A program made the translations under genes and the position numbers. From assembly GCA_003388555.1 (NCBI GenBank), contig QQVD01000034.1, forward strand, positions 204,674 to 268,673: 64,000 nucleotides of DNA, read 5' to 3'. The DNA comes from Acidobacteriota bacterium (GTDB lineage Bacteria > Acidobacteriota > Thermoanaerobaculia > Multivoradales > Multivoraceae). Shown here piece after piece: positions 45,650 to 53,016 of this stretch (positions are counted from its first letter, which is position 1; every line of letters starts with the position of its first letter). The notes below the pieces were generated by a model that worked only from the letters and a program-made list of their open reading frames with translations, did not search any database and was not told the origin of the DNA.

Positions 45650-46149
45650 GCGAGCGTGTGTTCGTCTTCGCGGGGTCTTTCGATCCGCTGCACCGCGGCC
45701 ACGATGACCTGATCCGGCGCGGCCTCGGGCTGTGCGACCGCATGGTGCTGGGGGTGCTGGTCAACGAGAACAAGAAGCCGCTCTTCGGCGTCGAGGAGCG
45801 GCTCGAGATGCTGCGCGAGGTCTACTCGGACGAGAGCCGCGTCGAGGTGCGCACCTTCTCGGGGCTGCTGGTCGACTTCGCCCGCGAATGCGGCGCCAGC
45901 GCGGTGCTGCGCGGACTGCGCTCCGGCACGGACCTCGACTACGAGCTGCCGATGTCGCTGATGAACCGCCGCATGTCTCCGCGCCTCGAGACCGTCTTCC
46001 TGCTGCCGAGCCCGGACGTCGTCGACCTGTCGAGCAGCCTGGTCAAGGAGATCTATCGGCTCGGCGGCAGCGTCGACGGGGCGGTTCCCGAGCCGGTGCG
46101 CCGGCGCCTGCAAGCCCGCTTCCAGGACGACGGAGGAACCGGCTCGTGA
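45646..46149 (+). CDS. coaD: Phosphopantetheine adenylyltransferase
   Basis: A 167-residue nucleotidyltransferase for the fourth step of coenzyme A synthesis, joining 4'-phosphopantetheine and ATP. The diagnostic blocks are FAGSFDPLHRGHDDLI with the HxGH nucleotide motif, ENKKPLFGVEERLEML, AVLRGLRSGTDLDYE and the C-terminal VDLSSSLVKEI. The first motif reads PLHRGH instead of the common PITNGH, which keeps both histidines. The gene overlaps the propeller gene (ATGA) and the CDGSH gene (GTGA), which is an unusual setting for coaD. Confidence 0.95.
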   Translation: MSERVFVFAGSFDPLHRGHDDLIRRGLGLCDRMVLGVLVNENKKPLFGVEERLEMLREVYSDESRVEVRTFSGLLVDFARECGASAVLRGLRSGTDLDYELPMSLMNRRMSPRLETVFLLPSPDVVDLSSSLVKEIYRLGGSVDGAVPEPVRRRLQARFQDDGGTGS

Positions 46150-46430
46150 AGACCGCCGAGACGCCGGCGCGGCGGCGGCCGGTGCTGGTGCAGGTCGCCG
46201 CCGGCACCTACTTCTGGTGCCGTTGCGGCGCCACCGCGCACCCGCCCTTCTGCGACGGCTCGCATCGTGCCGCGAGCGCCGGCGACGTCGGCCCGCTGCG
46301 CTGGAAGCTCGACGAGGACCGCGAGCTGCCGCTGTGCAGGTGCCGCAAGGCCGCTCGCCCGGTCAGTGACGTGGCAGGTGACGGCGCCCTCGGCGAGTGT
46401 GCCGACTGCGGCGGGATGCGGGCGAGCTGA
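46146..46430 (+). CDS. CDGSH-type iron-sulfur protein
   Basis: A 94-residue protein with one complete CDGSH motif: Cys25, Cys27, Cys36 and His40 in CRCGATAHPPFCDGSH, the three-Cys one-His set that holds a redox-active [2Fe-2S] cluster. A second half (CRCRKAARPVSD...GECADCGG) keeps a CxC pair but has lost the CDGSH end, so it looks like a decayed second motif of a two-motif protein. There is no membrane anchor. The start is GTG 46146, overlapping coaD by GTGA. Bacterial CDGSH proteins are linked to iron or redox balance, but the role is not settled. Confidence 0.88.
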   Translation: MKTAETPARRRPVLVQVAAGTYFWCRCGATAHPPFCDGSHRAASAGDVGPLRWKLDEDRELPLCRCRKAARPVSDVAGDGALGECADCGGMRAS

Positions 46431-46436
46431 GGCGAG

Positions 46437-46500
46437 CAAGGGACAAGGGACAAGGGACAAAGGACAAGGGAAGAGGGAAGAGGGAAGAGGGAAGCGAGCA
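46437..46500 (+). repeat. G-rich repeat element after the CDGSH gene
   Basis: Seven to eight short units of GGGACAA and GGGAAGA follow the stop codon at 46430 within a few bases, all with runs of three G on the sense strand. The same units recur after xerC/D (49605-49760) and, on the opposite strand, after the M28 gene (46690-46810). Confidence 0.9.
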
Positions 46501-46570
46501 GAGTTCGGGACCGCCGTGCGGCGCAGGGTCGAGCTCGTAGCGAGCCGGTGACTGGGGCACCCCACCTCGG

Positions 46571-46592
46571 TCCTCCCCCTGAAGGGGGAGGA
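46571..46592. terminator. Perfect 9-bp hairpin in a convergent gap
   Basis: TCCTCCCCC and GGGGGAGGA form a perfect stem around a TGAA loop between the convergent CDGSH and M28 genes. It resembles the hairpin at 4097-4118. There is no strong T-tract, so terminator function is inferred from place and stability. Confidence 0.45.
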
Positions 46593-46689
46593 GGTCGGAG
46601 GGCAGACCGTGAGACTTGGCGGGCTCCGACTCCCGGCTTTCAGACTCGGCTCGCTGCGGCTCGCCTGGGGGTTCCGAGTCTCCGATCTC

Positions 46690-46810
46690 TGCCTTCTGCC
46701 CTAATCCCTGACCCCTGACCCCCAATCCCTAACCCCTAGTCCCTGACCCCTGACCCCCGACCCCTTTCTCTTCCCTCTGCCTTCTGCCCTCTGCCCCTTT
46801 TCCCTTTTCC
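46690..46810 (-). repeat. G-rich repeat element after the M28 gene
   Basis: Read on the minus strand, directly after the M28 stop, this is a run of GGGAAAAGGG, GGGGTCAGGGGTCAGGG and GGGATTAGGG type units with many G-triplets and quadruplets. It is the same family of sequence as 49605-49760, again on the sense strand of the gene it follows. Confidence 0.9.
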
Positions 46811-48559
46811 CTACTCCGCCACCGTCGCCAACGCGTCCAGCCGGGCGCGCTCGAATTCGTCGCCTTCGTTCCAGCGCGGCATCTCGTCGGCGTTGCCGAT
46901 GGTGATGCCGCAGTAGAGGCCCAGGGCGACGTCGTCGATCATGCCGTCGAAGTTCCAGTCGTCGAGTAGCTCGTCGCTGACCTGGTGGTAGTGGACCTCG
47001 GTCCACTGGTCGATCTGCTGCTTGCCCCAGCCCGGCTCGCGGTCGATGAAGTCGGTGCCGGTGTCGAGGTAGATGGCGGGCACGCCGATCTTGGCGAAGT
47101 TGAACTGGTCGGAGCGGTAGAAGAAGCCCTTGTCGGGGAACTGATCGGGCAGCACCTCGCGCCCCTGGCGGGCGGCCCCGGCGCGCACCACCTCGTCGAG
47201 ACTCGACTTGCCGAGCCCGATGTAGGTCACGTCACGGGTCTTGCCCCAGATGTTGCCGCCGTCGAAGTTGAGGTTGGCCGCCATCTTCCCTGGCGCGACG
47301 GTGGGGTTGCGGGCGTAGAACTCGGAGCCCAGCAGGCCCTGCTCCTCGGCGGCGACGAAGTTGAACAGGTTCGAGCGCCGGGTCGGGGCACGCTTCAGCT
47401 GGCGCGCGATCGCCAGCACCTGGGCGACGCCCGAGGCGTTGTCGAGGGCTCCGTTGTAGATCGGATCCTCGCCCTCGCCGGCGTTGCCGAGGTGGTCGTG
47501 GTGGGCGGTGTAGACGACGTACTCGTCGCTCAGCTGCGGATCGGTGCCGGGCAGCACGCCGAGCACGTTGGCGGTCTCCTTGCGAGTGACGGTGTTGTCC
47601 AGCGTCAGGCTGGTGCGCACGCCCATCGGCACCGGCGTGAAGTCGGCGCTGCGAGCCGCCTCCATCTGGGCGTCGTAGTCGAGACCGGCCAGCTCGAAGA
47701 GCTGCTTCGCGGCGTCCTCGGTGACCCACGCCTCGATCTGGTTGCGCGGCTCGTCGCCGGCCGGGAGCTGGAACTGCTCGCCGGTCCACGAGGTCTGCAC
47801 CACCTGGAACGGGTAGCCGGCCGAGGGCGTGGTGTGGATGATGATGGCTCCGGCGGCACCCTGCGCCGCCGAGGTCTCGTACTTGTAGCTCCAGCGTCCG
47901 TAGTAGAGCCGCCGGGTGCCTTCGAAGAGGTCGTCGCTCCAGTCCGGATCGTTGTTGAGCACCACGAGCATCTTGCCGCTGAGGTCGACGCCGTCGAAGT
48001 CGTCCCACTGGTACTCGGGGGCCACGATGCCGTAGCCGACGTAGACCAGCTCAGCGTCCTCGACCGTGGCCTTCTCGGCCTGCACGCCGCTGCCGGCGAT
48101 GAACTGCTCGAAGTCCTTCAGGGCGAGCGAGCCGCCCGCGCCGGTGAAGGTCCATGTCTCCGGCACCTCCGAGGTCACGCCGACGATCTCGAACGGCTGC
48201 TCCCAGGAACCGTTCGGGCCGCCCGGCTCGAGTCCGATCGCCTGCATCTGCTCGATCATGTACTGGCGCGCCATGCGGTCGCCTTCGCTGCCTGGGCCGC
48301 GTCCTCCCATCTCGTCGGAGGACAGCGCTGCGATGTCGGTCCGCAGCTCCTCGGCCGTGATCGCGGCTTCGAGCTCCTCGAGCGAGGGAGTGGTCGGAGG
48401 AGCTTCGCCGTCGGTGCCAGCGCAGCCGAGGAGGGCCAGGTAGGCGCACAGCGAGAGCGCCACGGCGGCTGCTGGCAGTCGGCGGGCCGGGCCGCTGGAC
48501 CGGCGGAGAAGTCCTGGAGAGAGCGTGGAATCGAGGTCGAGAGGCATCTTCTTGATCAT
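46811..48559 (-). CDS. M28-family zinc aminopeptidase lipoprotein with PA domain
   Basis: A 582-residue exported peptidase. The lipobox is at LALLGCAG (Cys46). A PA-type insert (about 165-300, VYVGYGIVAPEYQWDDFDGVDLSG) is followed by the M28 domain. Zinc and catalytic residues are seen in order: TAHHDHLG (His and Asp), GALDNASG (Asp), FVAAEEQGLLGSEFY (Glu pair), LNFDGGNIW (Asp) and EVHYHQVSDE (His). It likely trims peptides in the periplasm or outside the cell. ATG 48547 is an alternative start. The gene is divergent from the recombinase gene with a 64-base gap and is followed by a G-rich element. Confidence 0.93.
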   Translation of the reverse strand: MIKKMPLDLDSTLSPGLLRRSSGPARRLPAAAVALSLCAYLALLGCAGTDGEAPPTTPSLEELEAAITAEELRTDIAALSSDEMGGRGPGSEGDRMARQYMIEQMQAIGLEPGGPNGSWEQPFEIVGVTSEVPETWTFTGAGGSLALKDFEQFIAGSGVQAEKATVEDAELVYVGYGIVAPEYQWDDFDGVDLSGKMLVVLNNDPDWSDDLFEGTRRLYYGRWSYKYETSAAQGAAGAIIIHTTPSAGYPFQVVQTSWTGEQFQLPAGDEPRNQIEAWVTEDAAKQLFELAGLDYDAQMEAARSADFTPVPMGVRTSLTLDNTVTRKETANVLGVLPGTDPQLSDEYVVYTAHHDHLGNAGEGEDPIYNGALDNASGVAQVLAIARQLKRAPTRRSNLFNFVAAEEQGLLGSEFYARNPTVAPGKMAANLNFDGGNIWGKTRDVTYIGLGKSSLDEVVRAGAARQGREVLPDQFPDKGFFYRSDQFNFAKIGVPAIYLDTGTDFIDREPGWGKQQIDQWTEVHYHQVSDELLDDWNFDGMIDDVALGLYCGITIGNADEMPRWNEGDEFERARLDALATVAE

Positions 48560-48623
48560 CGGGAGAGTCTATCGGCACCCCGCGCCGGCGTGTCGGGCGG
48601 GCACACGGTGCTACCTTGTGCCG

Positions 48624-49604
48624 GTGAGCCCCAGCCGACCGGCAGAGCGCGGACCCGCGTCCGGCGGACGACCCGAGGAGCGACCCGCTGCGCCCCGTAC
48701 CGGTGCCGAGACCACTGCCTCGGCGGCAGCGCGTCGCCTCGATGCCTACCTCGACCTGCTCGAGGTCGAGCGCGGGCTCTCGGCCAACACCGTCGCCGCC
48801 TACCGCGGCGATCTCGAGCGCCTGTTCGACGATCTCGTCGCGCGGGGTGAGGATCCTCTCCGCGCCACGCCGCGTCAGCTGGCGCTGCACCTGAGGCGCC
48901 TGCGCGAGGGAGGGTTGGCGAACCGCACCATCGCCCGAGCCCTGGTGTCGCTCCGCCGTTTCTACGGCTTCCTGGTCGCCGAAGGCGATCGGCCCGACCA
49001 CCCGGCGGAGAACCTCGAGGCTCCACGCCGGCTGGCGACCCTGCCGAAGGTGCTCAGCGAGAAGCAGGTGGACCGGCTGCTCGAAGCGCCCGACACCGAC
49101 ACACTGCTCGGACGTCGCGATCGCACCATGATCGAGCTGCTCTACGCCACCGGCCTGCGGGTCAGCGAGCTGGTCGGGCTGCGCCGCGAGCAGCTGCGCC
49201 TCGACGGCGGCTTCCTGATCGCCTTCGGCAAGGGGAGCAAGGAACGCATCGTGCCTTTCGGCGAGCGCGCCGAGCAGTGGCTCGACATCTATCTCGGGGA
49301 GGTGCGCCCGCGTCTCGCCAGGGAGCTGCACCCGCAGCTGTTCCTCAACGCTCGGGGAAGACCGCTCACCCGTCAGGGATTCTGGAAGATCCTCAGGGGC
49401 CACGGTCGCCGGGTGGGCGTCGAGGGTCTCTCGCCGCACGTCTTGCGCCACAGCTTCGCCACCCACCTGCTCGAGCACGGCGCCGACCTGCGCCAGGTGC
49501 AGATGATGCTCGGCCATGCCGACGTCTCGACCACCCAGATCTACACCCACATCCACCAGCATCGCCTGCGCGGCATCTATGACGAGTTCCACCCGCGAGC
49601 CTGA
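48624..49604 (+). CDS. xerD: XerC/XerD-type tyrosine recombinase
   Basis: A 326-residue site-specific recombinase. A Pro/Arg-rich head of about 30 residues precedes the SAM-like core-binding domain (LDAYLDLLEVERGLSANTVAAYRGDLERL). The catalytic domain has all the expected residues: Arg in LLYATGLRVSELVGL (near 179), Lys in GKGSKERIVPFG, HVLRHSFATHLLEHG (His near 272, Arg three later), the LGHADVSTTQIYTH block and its Tyr nucleophile near 307. The length and the DLRQVQMMLGHADVSTTQIYTH end fit the chromosome dimer resolvases rather than an integrase. GTG 48618 is an alternative start two codons upstream. No dif-like site was located. Confidence 0.9.
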   Translation: MSPSRPAERGPASGGRPEERPAAPRTGAETTASAAARRLDAYLDLLEVERGLSANTVAAYRGDLERLFDDLVARGEDPLRATPRQLALHLRRLREGGLANRTIARALVSLRRFYGFLVAEGDRPDHPAENLEAPRRLATLPKVLSEKQVDRLLEAPDTDTLLGRRDRTMIELLYATGLRVSELVGLRREQLRLDGGFLIAFGKGSKERIVPFGERAEQWLDIYLGEVRPRLARELHPQLFLNARGRPLTRQGFWKILRGHGRRVGVEGLSPHVLRHSFATHLLEHGADLRQVQMMLGHADVSTTQIYTHIHQHRLRGIYDEFHPRA

Positions 49605-49760
49605 GGTTGGGGGTTGGGGGTTGGGGGTCAGGGGTCAGGGGTTAGGGAAAAGGGGTTAGGGAAAAGGGACGAGGGACAAGGGACAAGGGACAAGGGACGA
49701 GGGAAAAGGGAAGAGGGAATAGGGGAGGGGAAGAGGGAAGAGGGAGAAGGGGCCCGGCGG
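49605..49760 (+). repeat. G-rich, quadruplex-prone repeat element after the recombinase gene
   Basis: Immediately after the stop codon the sense strand carries three GGGGGTT units, then GGGGTCAGGGGTCAGGGGTTAGGG, then GGGAAAAGGGG, several GGGACAA units and GGGAAGA units. More than a dozen runs of three or more G occur in about 150 bases. It is the inverted counterpart of 46690-46810. Confidence 0.92.
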
Positions 49761-49839
49761 TTCTGCGACGTTTGGGCCGAGCGATCCGTACCGCTGGATG
49801 AGCCCCCTCGGCCCGCGACCCCGACCGAGCCTTCACGCC

Positions 49840-50565
49840 ATGTGCGCCCGATCACGAACTGCATCCCGATCCGCGCCGCGGCTCGCCGTCCTGACGCTGG
49901 TGACTGCGGGCTGCCTCGCCTCGACCGTGGCGGCACGGGCCGAGATCGCCCTGCTGACCAACGGCGACTTCCTCAAGGTCGCCGACTACGAGCTGCTGGG
50001 CGAGAAGATGCGGCTCGAGCTGCCGGGCGGCGGTGCGTTGCTGCTCGACCTGGAGCGCATCGAGCGCATCATCGACGACGAGATCGCGCCGCAACCGTCC
50101 GAGCCCGAACCGGTTGCGGCTCCGGGCTTTCCGCTGCGCTGGCAGGAGGGTCAGCAGGCCGAGGGGCCCCACGCCGCGCTGCTCGATCAGGTCGCAGCCG
50201 ACTACGGCGTGAACCCGCGGCTGATGTCGGCGATGGCCCGCGCGGAGTCGAATCACGATCCTCGCGCCCTGTCGCACAAGGGCGCCAGGGGGCTGCTGCA
50301 GCTGATGCCCGCGACCGCCCAGCGCTTCGGCATCCAGCCCGAGAACCTCTGGGACCCGCTGCACAACGCCACCGCCTCGGCTCGGTACCTGCGCTTCCTG
50401 ATCGACCGCTTCGACGGCGAGCTCGATCTGGTCCTCGCGGGCTACAACGCCGGCGAGGGGGCGGTCGAGCGGTACGGTGGCGTGCCGCCCTACCGGGAGA
50501 CGCAGGGCTACATCGAGCGCATCCGGCGCTTCCTCGACCTGGCACCGCGCCAGGGCGACGTCTGA
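49840..50565 (+). CDS. Lytic transglycosylase (SLT domain)
   Basis: A 241-residue exported enzyme that cleaves peptidoglycan between MurNAc and GlcNAc. The signal segment (LAVLTLVTAGCLASTVAARA) is followed by a small domain resembling periplasmic add-ons (IALLTNGDFLKVADYELLGEKMRLELPGG). The SLT domain is at about 120-235, with catalytic Glu in MSAMARAESNHDPRALSHKGARGLLQLMP, then ATAQRFGI, NLWDPLHNATASARYLR and VLAGYNAGEGAVERYGG. ATG 49798 would add 14 residues; 49840 gives the more usual signal length. No operon partner; a G-rich element lies between it and the recombinase gene. Confidence 0.92.
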   Translation: MCARSRTASRSAPRLAVLTLVTAGCLASTVAARAEIALLTNGDFLKVADYELLGEKMRLELPGGGALLLDLERIERIIDDEIAPQPSEPEPVAAPGFPLRWQEGQQAEGPHAALLDQVAADYGVNPRLMSAMARAESNHDPRALSHKGARGLLQLMPATAQRFGIQPENLWDPLHNATASARYLRFLIDRFDGELDLVLAGYNAGEGAVERYGGVPPYRETQGYIERIRRFLDLAPRQGDV

Positions 50566-50592
50566 GTCCTCGGTCGCTCCCGGGGGAGCCCG

Positions 50593-52659
50593 TCAGGGTC
50601 GGTCGACCTCCTCGGCCGGACCGCCGCGTCGCGGGTCGAGCGAGCGCAGCACCACCAGAGTGCGATCGTCCTGCGGCGGGACGCCTCCCGACCACTCACG
50701 CACCGCGTCCACCATGGCGTCGCGCAGCTCGGCCGAGCTCGTCGACCTCTCGGAGACCGCCGACCAGGCCCCCTCGAGCGCGGCGACCGTGCGGTCGTAG
50801 CCGAAGACGTCACCGTGCGGGTTCTCCGCTTCGATCAGCCCGTCGGAGAGCCAGACCAGGGCGTCGCCCGGCGCGAAATCGATGCGCTGCTCACCGTAGC
50901 GCTGACGCAACGCGCCGAGCGGAGTGCCGGGGAGCACGATCTCGGTCACCTCTCCTCGAAGCGCATCGAGGTGGTAGGTGGGACAGTGCCCCGCGTTGGT
51001 GATCGTCGCGGCGCGCGTCCCGAGGTCGAGGATGGTCAGGGTCGCGGTGACGAAGGTCCGTTCGGTGCCCGAGCGCACGATGCGGTCGAGAGCGTGGAAG
51101 ATGTCCTCGGTGGCCTTGCGCTCGCGGACCAGGATCTCGAGGCCGGCCTTGAGCATCGCGGTGCGCAGGCCGGCGGGCAGGCCGTGACCTGAGACGTCGG
51201 CGATGGCGATGGCCAGCCGTGAACGTCCCTCGTCGAGCGGCACGATGTCGTAGTAGTCGCCGCCGATCGCCGCCGAGGGCTCGAAGAAGCTGGCCACCTC
51301 GATGCGCTCGCCGAAGTGCAGCTGCACCGGCAGCAGGCTGCGCTGGAGATCGCGCGCGATCTCCAGCTCTTTGTCGATCAGCTCCTTCTGGGTCGCTTCG
51401 GCGACCGCCCGCTGCAGGTTCTCGGTCATCTGGTTGAAGGTCGTCTGCAGGGCGCCGAGTTGATCCCGGCGGCGGACTTCGATGCGGGTGTCGAAGTCCC
51501 CTTCCTGCACCCTGCTGGTCGCGGTGCTGAGCTGGTTGACGGCGCGCGACAGGCCGGCGATCAGGAAGACCGCCATCACCGCGGCGACCACGTAGAGATC
51601 GAAGAGCAGGAAGGCGGGGACGATGAAGGCCGCCCAGCCGACGGTGTCGACCTCGCGCGAGTTGGAGAAGAGGTTGCGAAGGATCGCCGCCGGCGGCGCG
51701 AAGACGGTCGCCGAGACGTTGGCCGACACCATCGCACCGTCGGCGAAGGCGAAGAGCGGGCCGAGGCTGTCGAGGCCGATGATCAGCCGCCGGGCCGGCA
51801 GGTCGCGCTCGCCGAAGAACTCGTCGATGCTGCCGCGCGCCTCGGCCCGGCGCAGCGGCTGGAAGGTCCACTGGTTGTCGCCGATCTGGAACGTCGTCGC
51901 GGCCTCGCTGCCCGGATCGTCCTTGCGGGTGAGCTCGACCCAGGCCGCCGCCCGACGTGCGGTGGCGCGGGCGAGGTCGGAGTCGAAGTAGGCGATGACG
52001 CCGCGTTCGCCGACTCGCTGGGCGGCCGCCACGGTGATCGCGCCGTCCTCGAATGCGACGATTGGCGGCAGCCGGCTGCGCAGCGCCGCTCCCCGCGCGG
52101 AGGCGACGGTCTCCTCTTCGAGCCAGGTCGGCCAGGCTTCGGGAGCCGTGTGGCTGCCCTCGATACGCACGCCGTCCTCGTAGTAGGCGATCGAGATGTC
52201 GGCGAACGGCGAGGAGGGCCGCACCTCCTCGAACGCCCAGGCGTCCGAGGCCAGGGTGGCGACGGTGGCCACCTCGCCGTGGATCGAGGCCAGGGCCGAG
52301 CGCACCTGGTGGGTGAGGAAAAAGCCGGAGAGCAGGTAGGCGCCGACCAGCGCCAGCAGCAAGACCATCGGGATCGGCAGCACCCCGAGCAGGAAGTAGC
52401 TGAACGCCAGACGGTTGCCGACGCTCCACAGCAACCGTCGCAGCGCCGCGACGACCAGCCAGCCGGCGGCGACCAGGGCCAGGAGCCAGAGGCCGATCTC
52501 GACCAGCCGGCTGAGCACCGGCAGACGCAGGAAGACGATCAGCAGGGCCGCCGCGACGAAGATCCCGGCGACAGCGAAGCTTCGCCACGACGCCGGCCTG
52601 GGCGCGGCGGAGCCTTCCGCGGTCGACCCGCGGGCAGACGGACCACCATCGTCGCTCAC
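50593..52659 (-). CDS. Membrane sensor with HAMP and SpoIIE/PP2C phosphatase domain
   Basis: A 688-residue protein. N-terminal hydrophobic segments (FAVAGIFVAAALLIVFLRL, EIGLWLLALVAAGWLVVAAL, LLGVLPIPMVLLLALVGAYLL) frame an extracytoplasmic sensor region (about 130-300). A further segment (AAVMAVFLIAGLSRAV) leads into a HAMP domain (SRVQEGDFDTRIEVRRRDQLGALQTTFNQM) and a coiled coil. The SpoIIE phosphatase domain begins at IARDLQRSLLPVQLHFGER, with metal motifs GGDYYDIVPLDEG, IADVSGHGLPAGLRTAM and VWLSDGLIEAENPHGD. It is expected to dephosphorylate an anti-sigma antagonist or similar STAS protein. The start GTG 52659 follows a low-complexity upstream frame. It ends 28 bases from the convergent transglycosylase stop. 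Confidence 0.9.
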   Translation of the reverse strand: MSDDGGPSARGSTAEGSAAPRPASWRSFAVAGIFVAAALLIVFLRLPVLSRLVEIGLWLLALVAAGWLVVAALRRLLWSVGNRLAFSYFLLGVLPIPMVLLLALVGAYLLSGFFLTHQVRSALASIHGEVATVATLASDAWAFEEVRPSSPFADISIAYYEDGVRIEGSHTAPEAWPTWLEEETVASARGAALRSRLPPIVAFEDGAITVAAAQRVGERGVIAYFDSDLARATARRAAAWVELTRKDDPGSEAATTFQIGDNQWTFQPLRRAEARGSIDEFFGERDLPARRLIIGLDSLGPLFAFADGAMVSANVSATVFAPPAAILRNLFSNSREVDTVGWAAFIVPAFLLFDLYVVAAVMAVFLIAGLSRAVNQLSTATSRVQEGDFDTRIEVRRRDQLGALQTTFNQMTENLQRAVAEATQKELIDKELEIARDLQRSLLPVQLHFGERIEVASFFEPSAAIGGDYYDIVPLDEGRSRLAIAIADVSGHGLPAGLRTAMLKAGLEILVRERKATEDIFHALDRIVRSGTERTFVTATLTILDLGTRAATITNAGHCPTYHLDALRGEVTEIVLPGTPLGALRQRYGEQRIDFAPGDALVWLSDGLIEAENPHGDVFGYDRTVAALEGAWSAVSERSTSSAELRDAMVDAVREWSGGVPPQDDRTLVVLRSLDPRRGGPAEEVDRP

Positions 52660-53016
52660 GGGCCGCAGCGTATCGCGGCCCCGTGGGCGGGAAGGGTGGC
52701 CGTCGCTGCGGGACGCAGCCACCCCCCCAGGACTTTGCAGGTCGCAGAGCGCTGTTAGTATCCGAGGAAAGCTCGTGCCGGGCCCCGAGCTCCCGGCCCC
52801 GGACCTCTCCATCGGTCTCGGCCCCCGAAGCCCGGGTCGTCTACGTTGACCACCGTGCATCTCCCGAAAGCTCCGCAGAGTCGCTGCGGCACGGTGCCGA
52901 TGATCGGATGACGTGAGGATCGACGCCGACCTCGCGTGCCGCGCGGTGTGCCCGGTGCCCTCCGCCCGCGAGCCTTCTCGGCCCCATTCCCCATCGACGC
53001 GAAGCAGGAGTCGCCC
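52660..53016. other. 357-bp divergent gap before korAB
   Basis: No gene was recognised. TTGCAG (52735-52740) and TAGTAT (52756-52761) on the plus strand, spaced 15 bases, lie in a locally AT-richer patch and could be a korAB promoter; the spacing is shorter than ideal. A GCAGGAG ribosome binding site precedes ATG 53017. Confidence 0.4.

Noticed and set aside
48624..49604. Integrase of a mobile element
   Set aside because: Length and motifs fit housekeeping XerC/D; no tRNA, att repeats, transposase or phage genes are near.
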